From assembly GCF_000060285.1 (NCBI RefSeq), contig NC_008555.1:1798001-1862000 (forward strand): 64,000 nucleotides of DNA, given 5' to 3'. Positions 56,091 through 64,000 of the stretch are shown one piece after another. The notes beneath the pieces are model-generated. The model was not told where the DNA came from, searched no databases, and saw nothing but the letters and a program-made list of their open reading frames with translations. How positions within the stretch are numbered: position 1 is the stretch's first letter; each line of letters opens with the position of its first letter. A program made the position numbers and the translations under genes. Origin of the DNA: Listeria welshimeri serovar 6b str. SLCC5334 (GTDB taxonomy: Bacteria > Bacillota > Bacilli > Lactobacillales > Listeriaceae).

Positions 56091-56780
56091 TTATCTGTGT
56101 GTTAGTTGATTAATCGCAAATTGTGCCGCACTTTGTTCTGCTTGTTTTTTTGTTCTACCGCTGCCTTTTCCAAGTACTTGTCCGTTAACAATTACTTGTG
56201 CGTCAAATGCTTTGTTGTGCGCTGGTCCTGTTTCACCAAGAATATCATATTCGATTAAAACATCCCGGTCCCGTTGAACAATTTCTTGTAGTTGCGTTTT
56301 ATAATCGACCGTTTGCAAATATTCTCCTGCATCAATCTTTGGAAAAATAACGCGCTCTAAAAAAGTAACTACTTTATCAATACCATTATCTAAATAAAGT
56401 GCCCCAATAAACGATTCAAATACATCAGCAAGGAGCGCTGGACGAGTTCTACCTCCTGCTTTTTCTTCCCCTTTACCAAGACGAATATATTTTGAAAAGT
56501 GAATTGCTTCTGCAAACTCCACTAAAGATGGTTCACAAACAATCGCTGCACGCATTTTTGTCATATGTCCTTCTGCCATATCTGGATATTTATTAAAAAG
56601 ATAATTAGATACAGTGAGCTCCAGAACTGCATCACCAAGAAATTCTAAGCGTTCATTATCTTTCACATTTTCCCGGCGATGTTCATTCACGTATGAGGAA
56701 TGCGTAAATGCTTGTTTTAATAATTCTACATCTTGAAAATCAAAACCGACACTTTCTTGTAATTCTTCCCATTGATTCAT
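56091..56780 (-). CDS. rnc: Ribonuclease III
   Basis: Double-strand RNA endonuclease that matures rRNA. 229 residues from ATG 56780 (GAGAGGGGC upstream): catalytic domain with [13 protein letters not shown] and the [13 protein letters not shown] metal site, then a C-terminal double-strand RNA-binding domain ([16 protein letters not shown]). An in-frame TTG at 56861 with AAGGAG 5 nt upstream would add 27 residues; the family does not need them. The region upstream holds two stem-loops that the enzyme might cut itself. Confidence 0.95.
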   Translation of the reverse strand: MNQWEELQESVGFDFQDVELLKQAFTHSSYVNEHRRENVKDNERLEFLGDAVLELTVSNYLFNKYPDMAEGHMTKMRAAIVCEPSLVEFAEAIHFSKYIRLGKGEEKAGGRTRPALLADVFESFIGALYLDNGIDKVVTFLERVIFPKIDAGEYLQTVDYKTQLQEIVQRDRDVLIEYDILGETGPAHNKAFDAQVIVNGQVLGKGSGRTKKQAEQSAAQFAINQLTHR

Positions 56781-56812
56781 TTCACTTGCCCCTCTCTTTA
56801 CTAAATAAGCAA

Positions 56813-56858
56813 GTTCATTTTCTAAACAGCCACGAACAAAGCTGCTTAGAAAATGAAC
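56813..56858 (-). other. Stem-loop upstream of rnc, possible self-processing site
   Basis: GTTCATTTTCTAA pairs perfectly with TTAGAAAATGAAC (13 bp), with an inner GCAGC/GCTGT helix. It begins 33 bp before the rnc ATG and has no T-run. Long dsRNA stems in rnc leaders are known RNase III targets in other bacteria, so autoregulation is plausible. Confidence 0.65.
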
Positions 56859-56883
56859 CAACAAATCTCCTTAACCTTGAAAA

Positions 56884-56954
56884 AGAGGATACCTATACTA
56901 CTTATCTCACGTGCGGAAGTTACCACAGCGAAGATAAGTAACACGGGCACCCTC
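56884..56954 (-). terminator. Large structured terminator after acpP
   Basis: Outer helix GAGGGTGCC/GGTATCCTC (9 pairs, two G-U), inner helix TACTTATCT/AGATAAGTA (9 pairs), with a 24-nt loop that may fold further, and TTTTT directly after. It begins about 22 bp past acpP. Much larger than a normal terminator. Confidence 0.65.
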
Positions 56955-56976
56955 ATTTATCCGGTCACATAAAGTT

Positions 56977-57213
<237 letters not shown>

Positions 57214-57234
57214 TCACTTCACCTCCCTCCAAGT

Positions 57235-57263
57235 ATTATATAGGATTATTTCTCCTACGTAAA
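57235..57263 (-). promoter_or_regulatory. Promoter of acpP
   Basis: TTTACG (57258-57263) and TATAAT (57235-57240) on the minus strand, spacing 17 bp, in the fabG-acpP gap. An upstream inverted repeat (AATGCGA/TCGCATT near 57280-57305) may be a partial terminator for fabG transcripts. Confidence 0.75.
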
Positions 57264-57316
57264 CAAAAATATTTAAAGTAATGCGAGCCAAGTTAATTCG
57301 CATTCGTTAACCCTTT

Positions 57317-58060
57317 TTACATTACCATTCCGCCATCAACAGATAGAGTTTGACCAGTAATATACTTTGATGCGTCGCTTGCTAAGAAAAGGACGGCATT
57401 CGCAATATCTTCCGTTGTTCCATAAGCACCCAATGGAATTTGCGCTAACATAGCTTCTTTTGTTTTTTCGTCTAATTTGTCGGTCATTTCTGTTGTGATA
57501 AAGCCTGGAGCGACCGCATTAACATTAATTCCACGTGGAGCTAATTCACGAGCAGTGGTTTTTGTTAGCCCAATAACTCCTGCTTTACTTGCTACATAAT
57601 TTGCTTGTCCAGCATTACCAATTAATCCAACGACAGATGCCATATTAATGATTTTACCAGCACGTTGTTTCATCATGGTCCGTGTCACTGCTTTTGTACA
57701 AAGGAAAGTACCTTTTAGGTTGATGTTAATCACGTCATCCCATTCGTCTTCTTTCATACGCATTAATAAATTATCTCGAGTAATTCCCGCATTATTCACT
57801 AGAATGTCGACACGGCCAAAACGCTCTATGGCTTGTTTAAAAAACGCATCTACATCTTCTGCGATTGCTACATTTGCTTTCATCGCTTCTACTTCCACAC
57901 CTTCTGCAGCAACAAGTTTAGCTGTTTCTTCCGCTGCTTCTGGGCTGCCGTTATAGTTGAAGAAAATATTTGCTCCTTCTTTCGCTAATTTGATGGCAAT
58001 ATCACGACCGATTCCGCGTGAAGCACCAGTTACTACAGCTACTTTTCCTTGTAAAGTCAT
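57317..58060 (-). CDS. fabG: 3-oxoacyl-ACP reductase
   Basis: NADPH-dependent first reduction of the fatty acid elongation cycle. 247-residue SDR with TGASRGIG (14-21), NNAGITRDN and the Ser-Tyr-Lys triad in [21 protein letters not shown] (shown as NMASVVG and YVASK). It lies 3 bp after fabD and belongs to fapR-plsX-fabD-fabG. Confidence 0.97.
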   Translation of the reverse strand: MTLQGKVAVVTGASRGIGRDIAIKLAKEGANIFFNYNGSPEAAEETAKLVAAEGVEVEAMKANVAIAEDVDAFFKQAIERFGRVDILVNNAGITRDNLLMRMKEDEWDDVININLKGTFLCTKAVTRTMMKQRAGKIINMASVVGLIGNAGQANYVASKAGVIGLTKTTARELAPRGINVNAVAPGFITTEMTDKLDEKTKEAMLAQIPLGAYGTTEDIANAVLFLASDASKYITGQTLSVDGGMVM

Positions 58061-58063
58061 AGG

Positions 58064-59005
58064 TTATTCTCCTTTTAATGTTTCCGCAACGCTTTTCACT
58101 GATTCCACATCACCTGCAGATAATACGGTAACATCACGATTTATTTTTTTAATCAGACCAGCTAATACTTTACCAGAACCTATTTCCACAAAAGTATCTA
58201 CGCCGTTTTCAATAAGCTCTTCTACGATATCTTCCCATAAAACAGGGGAATAGATTTGTTTAATTAGTTTATCGCTAATTTCAGCTTTATCGGTTGTTTG
58301 TTTGGCATCTACATTGTTCACAATTGGGATTTTACCATCAGCGATTTCTACTTCTGCTAAAATGTCACGGAAAGCAAGTGCAGCTGGTTCCATTAAGCTA
58401 GAATGGAATGGTCCGCTAACTGCAAGAGGTAATACACGTTTCGCTCCATTTGCTTTTGCTTTTTCGCCTGCTTTTTCAACGCCAGTAGTTGTTCCAGAAA
58501 TAACGATTTGTCCTGGACAATTGAGGTTTGCTAGTTGAACTGCATCCCCTGCTTTTGTTACTTCTTCTGTGATTTCTTTTAATGCTTCCCGGTCTACACC
58601 GAGAACCGCAGCCATTGCGCCAGCACCATTTGGTACAGCTTTTTCCATTAATTCACCGCGCTTACGAACAAGATAAATGGCATCACTTGCTTCTAAAAAT
58701 CCGCCTGCAACAAGCGCGCTATATTCACCAAGACTGTGTCCAGCTACGTAATCTGCTTTCACACCATATGTTTCTAATGCGCGTAAAATTGCTACACTTG
58801 TGGAAACGAGCGCCGGTTGAGCATTTTCAGATTTGGTTAATAGTTCCATTGGTCCTTCTGTAATGATGTCTGTGATGGAAAAACCTAATCTTTCATCAGC
58901 GTCATCATAGATTTTTTTTGCTTCAGGATATGCTGCTGCTACATCTTGCCCCATGCCAATCTTTTGTGCTCCTTGACCAGGAAATACGAATGCGATTTTA
59001 GTCAT
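58064..59005 (-). CDS. fabD: Malonyl-CoA:ACP transacylase
   Basis: Loads malonyl groups on ACP. 313 residues with [12 protein letters not shown] at the N-terminus and the nucleophile in [11 protein letters not shown]; the catalytic His lies in GPFHSSLM. It overlaps plsX by 8 bp. Confidence 0.97.
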   Translation of the reverse strand: MTKIAFVFPGQGAQKIGMGQDVAAAYPEAKKIYDDADERLGFSITDIITEGPMELLTKSENAQPALVSTSVAILRALETYGVKADYVAGHSLGEYSALVAGGFLEASDAIYLVRKRGELMEKAVPNGAGAMAAVLGVDREALKEITEEVTKAGDAVQLANLNCPGQIVISGTTTGVEKAGEKAKANGAKRVLPLAVSGPFHSSLMEPAALAFRDILAEVEIADGKIPIVNNVDAKQTTDKAEISDKLIKQIYSPVLWEDIVEELIENGVDTFVEIGSGKVLAGLIKKINRDVTVLSAGDVESVKSVAETLKGE

Positions 59006-60011
59006 TTGCTTCTGTTCCTCCTACTTTTACTTTATCTACTTCTGCTTTAATTGTTTCAACGACTTGTTTTTCAACCATTTCACGTACTTGACGGATAGTG
59101 GTGAAAATACCGTTTGCATTAGATGATCCATGTGCTTTTACGACTGGTGCTTGAACACCGAATAAGCATGCGCCACCGTATTCACTGTAATCCATTTTTG
59201 CTTTAAGTTCCATTAAATCTTTTTTCAAGAAACTTGCTGCAACTTTATTTTTAAAACCATTGAGTAAGCTCATTTTTAACATACTTAGGAAAGCGGCTCC
59301 TGTTCCTTCGATGGATTTGAGTACCATGTTACCTGTAAATCCATCTGTCACAACCACATCTGCTACATCCATTAATAAATCACGCGCTTCGATGTTGCCG
59401 ATAAATTCATACGCATCTTGGTTTTTCATTAGTTCAAATGATTTTTTCGTTAAATCGTTTCCTTTTGTTTCTTCTGTGCCGATGTTTAAAAGAGCTACAC
59501 GTGGACGATCAATTTTACGCACTTTTTCCGCATAAACTGATCCCATTAAACCAAATTGCAATAAATGTTCTGGTTTTGCTTCTGCATTTGCACCTAAATC
59601 AAGCATAACAAAACCTTTTCCTGTAACGGTTGGAAGCGTTGGTGCAAGGGCTGGACGGTCAATTCCTTTAATTCGTCCGATAACAAAAAGTCCAGTAGAC
59701 ATAAGTGCACCTGTATTACCAGCTGAAATACATGCGTCTGCTTCTCCATCTTTTACCGCTTGAGCAGCGAGAACCATGGATGCTTTTTTCTTCCGTTTGA
59801 CAGCACGAACTGGTTCATCGTCACTTTCAATTTTTTCATCGGTATGTATGATTTTCACGCGTGTTTTATCTGTTAAATATTCATTTATTTTGGTTTCGTC
59901 TCCAAAAAGAAGAATTTCAATATCTTTATATTGGGCAACAGCTTTCATAACACCTAAAACAATTTCTTTTGGTGCATGATCTCCACCCATCGCATCTACA
60001 GCAATTTTCAT
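58998..60011 (-). CDS. plsX: Phosphate acyltransferase PlsX
   Basis: Makes acyl-phosphate from acyl-ACP for PlsY, linking fatty acid to phospholipid synthesis. 337 residues with [18 protein letters not shown] and [12 protein letters not shown] as signatures. It lies 20 bp after fapR and overlaps fabD by 8 bp. Peripheral membrane enzyme. Confidence 0.97.
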   Translation of the reverse strand: MKIAVDAMGGDHAPKEIVLGVMKAVAQYKDIEILLFGDETKINEYLTDKTRVKIIHTDEKIESDDEPVRAVKRKKKASMVLAAQAVKDGEADACISAGNTGALMSTGLFVIGRIKGIDRPALAPTLPTVTGKGFVMLDLGANAEAKPEHLLQFGLMGSVYAEKVRKIDRPRVALLNIGTEETKGNDLTKKSFELMKNQDAYEFIGNIEARDLLMDVADVVVTDGFTGNMVLKSIEGTGAAFLSMLKMSLLNGFKNKVAASFLKKDLMELKAKMDYSEYGGACLFGVQAPVVKAHGSSNANGIFTTIRQVREMVEKQVVETIKAEVDKVKVGGTEAND

Positions 60012-60031
60012 TATACGTCAGTCCTTTATTT

Positions 60032-60601
60032 TCATTTTTGCGTTGCGTGATACATTTCAAACTTACCTTTGAGTACAAGTTCATCTCCAACATAGCTTTT
60101 TACATCTACTATTGTGATGGCTCTGTTGTCAGTTGCTGGACGTACTTTTGCTTTTGCAATGATGCGTTCGCCTTCGTTTACAGAACGGACAAAGCGAACG
60201 GTTGCTTGAGTAGTTAAAGCAAGCTCATTTGGAATGACTGCGGTTGCTAAGGAATTAGCTTGGGCAAATAAATGATGCCCTCGAGCGATTTTATTTCGTT
60301 TAAAAACATGCTCACTTCGCACGTCAAAAATGGAAATTGCACTCTTGCTAAGTTGGATATCAATAATTTCACCAATCACTTCATCAATGGGAAGACTTTT
60401 AACCGCGTCGGCATAATTGACACTCGCAACATGTTTGATTCGCTCTCTGAGTTCAGGAATAGAAAGTGCTACTCGGTCTAAACGAATGGTTTGCACACTA
60501 ACCCCAAACTTTTCTGCAAGCTGCTCATCTGTTATGAAAGGATTTTCTTCAATAGCAACTTGAAGTTTCATTTGTCGATCCTTTTTAGAATATTTTTTCA
60601 T
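60032..60601 (-). CDS. fapR: Fatty acid and phospholipid biosynthesis repressor FapR
   Basis: A 189-residue repressor released by malonyl-CoA. N-terminal helix-turn-helix ([20 protein letters not shown], about 23-42) and C-terminal hot-dog domain ([25 protein letters not shown]) that holds the ligand. First gene of the fapR-plsX-fabD-fabG-acpP unit. A FapR-box-like sequence lies 35 bp upstream, implying self-control. Confidence 0.95.
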   Translation of the reverse strand: MKKYSKKDRQMKLQVAIEENPFITDEQLAEKFGVSVQTIRLDRVALSIPELRERIKHVASVNYADAVKSLPIDEVIGEIIDIQLSKSAISIFDVRSEHVFKRNKIARGHHLFAQANSLATAVIPNELALTTQATVRFVRSVNEGERIIAKAKVRPATDNRAITIVDVKSYVGDELVLKGKFEMYHATQK

Positions 60602-60635
60602 GCACGATTCCTCATCTCTTTTTTTGTGAAAGGTA

Positions 60636-60652
60636 TTAACACCAGCTACTAA
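60636..60652 (-). promoter_or_regulatory. Candidate FapR operator upstream of fapR
   Basis: TTAGTAGCTGGTGTTAA on the minus strand keeps the TTAGTA...TAA frame and CTG centre of the FapR consensus TTAGTACCTGNTACTAA, with about four differences. Position just before fapR is where B. subtilis has its site. Confidence 0.55.
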
Positions 60653-60662
60653 ACACTGGCTA

Positions 60663-60706
60663 AAAAAAGGAAGTTACCTCTGTTTAGATAAGCTTCAGAA
60701 CTTCCC
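60663..60706 (-). terminator. Terminator of recG
   Basis: GGAAGT/ACTTCC and an inner TCTG/CAGA helix, followed by seven T on the minus strand, about 75 bp after the recG stop and before fapR. Confidence 0.75.
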
Positions 60707-60782
60707 AGTATTTATTGGTACCTTAATATGTTATTAAAAATCAAGCAAAGTTGCAAGTTTTTTTAAAGTTTGTTACAGAGGT

Positions 60783-62831
60783 TTAATCTAGTTTTTGTTC
60801 GGTAAAGACGCCTTCTTCTTCAAGAAGAGCCACTAATTTAGCATAAACTTTATTTTCTAACATATTTTCTTCAAATATCATATGAACGGCATCTTGGCGA
60901 GCTATTTCAAGTACGCGATAATCATGAACCATATCAGCCACTTTGAATTCTGGCACGCCACTTTGTTTTCTGCCGAAGAAATCTCCTGGTCCACGAAGTT
61001 CTAAGTCGCGTTCGCTGACAACAAAGCCATCATTCGTTTCTGACATAATCATCATCCGCTCTTTACCTACCTCCGTTTTTGGATCAGCAATTAAAATACA
61101 ATAAGACTGATCAGCCCCACGTCCAACTCGCCCTCTCAGCTGATGTAATTGCGCTAAACCAAAACGGTCAGCATCGTATATGACCATCATCGTAGCATTT
61201 GGAACATTCACACCAACTTCGACTACCGTGGTTGATACAAGACAGTCAATTTTCTTATCATTAAAATCGCGCATGATTTGTTCTTTATCTGCTGGTAATA
61301 GTTTTCCATGCATAAGACCTGGAACGTATTTAGTGCCCCATTTGTTTTGCAAAATATTGAAAACATCAATCGCATTTTGCACATCGAGTTTTTCAGATTC
61401 TTCAATTAAAGGACATATAATGTAAACTTGGTGCCCTTTGTCAATCTCTTTTTCCATAAATCCGATGACACGATCTAGCATTTGGTGTTTTACCCAATAA
61501 GTTTCGATTTCTTTTCGTCCAGCTGGGAGTTCATCAATAATGGATACGTCCATTTCACCAAACGCTGTGATTGCAAGGGTTCTTGGAATTGGGGTTGCAG
61601 TCATAAACAACACATCTGGATATTCCCCTTTTTCACGAAGAATCCGCCTCTGTGCTACGCCAAACCTATGTTGTTCATCTGTAATAACTAATCCAAGTCG
61701 ATGATAAATTACTTCGTCTTGGATTAAGGCATGTGTGCCAATTAAAACATCTACTGAACCATTTTCAAGCATCGCTAGTAGTTCTCTACGTCGTTTCCCT
61801 TTGACACTGCTTGTGAGCAAACCAACTGTAATGTCAAAAGGTTGTAGCAGTTCCACTAAAGAATTCGCATGTTGTTCGGCTAAAATCTCGGTTGGAACCA
61901 TGAGCGCACTTTGAAAACCACTTTTAGCTGCGGCATACATCGCAATGGATGCTACCACTGTTTTCCCTGATCCAACATCTCCTTGCAGCAAACGATTCAT
62001 ATGGAAATGTGATAACATGTCGCCGCAAATCTCATTTACCACACGTTTTTGTGCTTTTGTAAGTGGGAATGGTAAGGAATCAATGTAATGGCGCAAATCT
62101 TCTACATCATAATTAATCGAAATCCCACCTGATTTTTCACGTTCTATTTTACGGAAAAACTGCATTTTCAATTGGAATAGCAAGAATTCCTCATAAACCA
62201 TCCGACGTCTTGCTTGCTTTAATTCCTCATTGTTTTTTGGAAAATGAAGGATGCGCACGGCTTCTAAACGATCGATTAATTGATATTTTTCAAGCAAATT
62301 GGTTGGGATAACTTCCTCGATATCTTTACTATAGCTATCAAAAGCTAGCCGCGTATATTTTTGCATTGTTTTATTACGAAGGGTTCCTTTTAATCTATAG
62401 ACGCCCTCTAGCTCTTCTTCATTTTCTACAGCACCTAGCTTTATTTTGCTGGCTGTAATTTGTGCGCGACTTTTATCCCATTTACCAGAAATCGTCACTA
62501 TTTCTCCAACTATTATTTTACTTTTTAAATATGGTTGGTTGAAAAAATCGATTTTGATGACTTGGCCTTCTGTTGACACACGGAAAGAGAGCTTAGATTT
62601 TTTTCGACCGTAAAAAGCGACAGTTGCTTCAGTGAGTATTTCACCTTGAACCGTAATTCGTTCTTCATGCGCCACTTCGGATAAATCCCGCAACCGATAA
62701 TCTTCATAGCGGTACGGGAAGTTCCAAAGCAAATCATGCACGGTTGATAAACCTAGCTCTTTTAAAGTTTTAGCTGTTTCTTCACCAATTCCTTTGATTT
62801 CAGTTGTCGGAATTTTTTTGAGTTCACTCAC
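60783..62831 (-). CDS. recG: ATP-dependent DNA helicase RecG
   Basis: Branch-migrating helicase that regresses stalled forks and resolves junctions. 682 residues from GTG 62831: N-terminal wedge/OB domain, Walker A QGDVGSGKT, DEQH box, RTLAITAFGEMDVS and the C-terminal RGRVGRG motif with the TRG region. The start overlaps the sdaAA stop by 8 bp. The 15 residues before it in frame lack a start with ribosome site. Confidence 0.96.
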   Translation of the reverse strand: MSELKKIPTTEIKGIGEETAKTLKELGLSTVHDLLWNFPYRYEDYRLRDLSEVAHEERITVQGEILTEATVAFYGRKKSKLSFRVSTEGQVIKIDFFNQPYLKSKIIVGEIVTISGKWDKSRAQITASKIKLGAVENEEELEGVYRLKGTLRNKTMQKYTRLAFDSYSKDIEEVIPTNLLEKYQLIDRLEAVRILHFPKNNEELKQARRRMVYEEFLLFQLKMQFFRKIEREKSGGISINYDVEDLRHYIDSLPFPLTKAQKRVVNEICGDMLSHFHMNRLLQGDVGSGKTVVASIAMYAAAKSGFQSALMVPTEILAEQHANSLVELLQPFDITVGLLTSSVKGKRRRELLAMLENGSVDVLIGTHALIQDEVIYHRLGLVITDEQHRFGVAQRRILREKGEYPDVLFMTATPIPRTLAITAFGEMDVSIIDELPAGRKEIETYWVKHQMLDRVIGFMEKEIDKGHQVYIICPLIEESEKLDVQNAIDVFNILQNKWGTKYVPGLMHGKLLPADKEQIMRDFNDKKIDCLVSTTVVEVGVNVPNATMMVIYDADRFGLAQLHQLRGRVGRGADQSYCILIADPKTEVGKERMMIMSETNDGFVVSERDLELRGPGDFFGRKQSGVPEFKVADMVHDYRVLEIARQDAVHMIFEENMLENKVYAKLVALLEEEGVFTEQKLD

Positions 62832-63714
62832 TAGTATCTTCTGGCGACAGGCCAAAAATCTTCCGCTGAATGGCACGTCCAGTCGGTGTAGCCGCCAATC
62901 CTCCTTCTGCCGTTTCTCTTAATGAACTTGGCATTTGTAAGCCTACGCGGTGCATTGCTTCAATCACTTCATCACATGGGATACGACTTTTAATACCCGC
63001 AAGAGCCATGTCTGCTGAAATGATTGCTTGTGAGGAACCTAGCGCGTTTCGTTTTACACATGGAACTTCTACAAGCCCTGCTACAGGATCACAAACAAGA
63101 CCAAGCATATTTTTCATTGTCATCGCCATCGCATGCGCTGATTGTTCAGGTGTTCCTCCAGCAGCTGCTACTATCGCCGCTGAAGCCATTGCGCTTGCAG
63201 ATCCAATTTCCGCCTGACAACCACCAGCCGCTCCGCTTATAAAAGCATTATTCGCAACTACATAGCCAAATGCGCCAGCTGTAAATAAAAAATTCACCAT
63301 ATCTTCTCGCGTCATTTCAAGACGATCTTTTAAAGAAAAAAGAACACCTGGCACAACACCTGCGCTTCCTGCAGTTGGGGTAGCGCAAATCACACCCATG
63401 GAAGCATTCACTTCATTCGTTGCAATTGCTTTTGCTACAGAATCGAGTAACACTTCACCAGACAAGAAGTTTCCTTTTTTGATATAGTCTTGCATTAAGA
63501 CTGCATCTCCACCTGTTAAGCCAGTAGTAGAAGTAACTCCCGCCTCACCCTCGCGAATAGCTTCTTCCATAATATCTAAATTCCGTTCCATCGCAGCAGT
63601 TATTTCCTCCCGCGGCAAACCAGAAATACTCATTTCACGTTTAATCATAATTTCAGCAATAGTTAGGTTGTCGCGTTCAGCGATATCTACTAATTCTGCT
63701 ACAGTTCTAAACAT
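62824..63714 (-). CDS. sdaAA: L-serine dehydratase, iron-sulfur-dependent, alpha subunit
   Basis: Deaminates serine to pyruvate with a 4Fe-4S cluster, together with the beta subunit SdaAB. About 296 residues from ATG 63714. Cluster-ligand cysteines are in MGVICATPTAGSAG, GLVCDPVAG and VEVPCVKRN. It overlaps recG, so the two are co-transcribed. The beta-subunit gene lies upstream, separated by a strong terminator. Confidence 0.95.
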   Translation of the reverse strand: MFRTVAELVDIAERDNLTIAEIMIKREMSISGLPREEITAAMERNLDIMEEAIREGEAGVTSTTGLTGGDAVLMQDYIKKGNFLSGEVLLDSVAKAIATNEVNASMGVICATPTAGSAGVVPGVLFSLKDRLEMTREDMVNFLFTAGAFGYVVANNAFISGAAGGCQAEIGSASAMASAAIVAAAGGTPEQSAHAMAMTMKNMLGLVCDPVAGLVEVPCVKRNALGSSQAIISADMALAGIKSRIPCDEVIEAMHRVGLQMPSSLRETAEGGLAATPTGRAIQRKIFGLSPEDTSE

Positions 63715-63770
63715 TGTCCACACTCACTTTCTTTACTCTTTACCAACATACCTGATTTAGAACTCAAAAT

Positions 63771-63809
63771 AAAGCCAAACGCACGTTTTATTTACGTACA
63801 TTTGGCTTT
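63771..63809 (-). terminator. Terminator between sdaAB and sdaAA
   Basis: AAAGCCAAA...ACGT pairs with ACGT...TTTGGCTTT (16 pairs, two G-U) around AAATAAA, followed by ATTTTG. Weak T-run but very stable stem, about 50 bp after the sdaAB stop. Confidence 0.65.
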
Positions 63810-63860
63810 ACACAAATCGAGTGCAAGCCACCGATTTACTAGAGATAAATTCCAAACCTA

Positions 63861-64000
63861 TTAAATCATGACACTTGCTACTTGATAAATCCCTGGTAAT
63901 TCAGCAATTTTGGTAATTAGATCTTGTTCCACTTGTTGATCAACTTCAATTACCATTAATGCTTCATCACCTTTTACTTTACGTGATACTTTCATTTGGC
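63861..64000 (-). CDS. sdaAB: L-serine dehydratase beta subunit, C-terminal fragment
   Basis: The last 45 or so codons, reading MKVSRKVKGDEALMVIEVDQ and ending LPGIYQVASVMI: the ACT regulatory domain that closes the SdaAB subunit. The rest lies beyond the window. Identity rests on this domain and on the neighbouring sdaAA. Confidence 0.85.
   Translation of the reverse strand, partial: QMKVSRKVKGDEALMVIEVDQQVEQDLITKIAELPGIYQVASVMI

Overview
The window looks like chromosomal DNA of a low-GC Firmicute of the genus Listeria. Support comes from gene order (gatCAB, camS, ligA, pcrA, pcrB; a purEKBCSQLFMNHD operon; rnc-smc-ftsY and ylxM-ffh; fapR-plsX-fabD-fabG-acpP; recG-sdaAA) and from an LPXTG surface protein with a very long Asp-Ala repeat. 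Nearly everything is on the minus strand, including the rRNA operon. In the L. monocytogenes layout I remember, the virulence gene inlC lies between infC and rplS. Here that slot holds a MarR/NmrA-type pair, so a non-pathogenic relative (for example L. innocua or L. welshimeri) seems likely. This is inference from memory, not a database result.

Layout. Positions 1-43 are the start of dgkB. Positions 184-9608 hold the gatCAB amidotransferase genes and the pcrB-pcrA-ligA-camS group. Positions 9815-11782 carry an NSS transporter and two small genes. Positions 11920-24653 are a complete de novo IMP operon behind a paired PurR box and a consensus promoter. Positions 25513-30433 are one rRNA operon (16S-23S-5S on the minus strand) without tRNA genes and with two promoters. 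Positions 30774-35306 hold an HD hydrolase, an orphan ABC ATPase, a small unknown gene, pepT, a DUF1697 gene and an exonuclease III gene. Positions 35339-37049 are a LysR/tautomerase/carboxymuconolactone-decarboxylase-like cassette that looks accessory. Positions 37093-38510 are infC-rpmI-rplT with an L20-type leader and an AUU start codon for infC.

Positions 38582-39911 hold the MarR/NmrA pair with a perfect 38-bp palindromic operator. Positions 40034-44040 hold rplS, trmD, rimM, ylqD, khpA and rpsP, split by an unknown gene and a class I glutamine amidotransferase-like gene. Positions 44143-49554 hold an unrecognised 552-aa cytoplasmic protein with an alpha-toroid look, the Asp-Ala repeat surface protein and a lipoprotein tyrosine phosphatase. 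Positions 49696-56780 hold the protein-targeting and chromosome module (ffh, ylxM, ftsY, smc, rnc). Positions 56977-60601 are the fatty acid and phospholipid operon under FapR. Positions 60783-64000 hold recG, sdaAA and the end of sdaAB.

Most of the window is housekeeping. The signals that most deserve a second look are: the surface-protein locus (repeat protein, adjacent toroid-like protein, long leader with a small ORF); the autoregulatory palindrome at 39874-39911; the structured acpP-rnc intergenic region, with a possible second rnc start; the LysR cassette; and the split ribosomal-protein/tRNA-modification operon.
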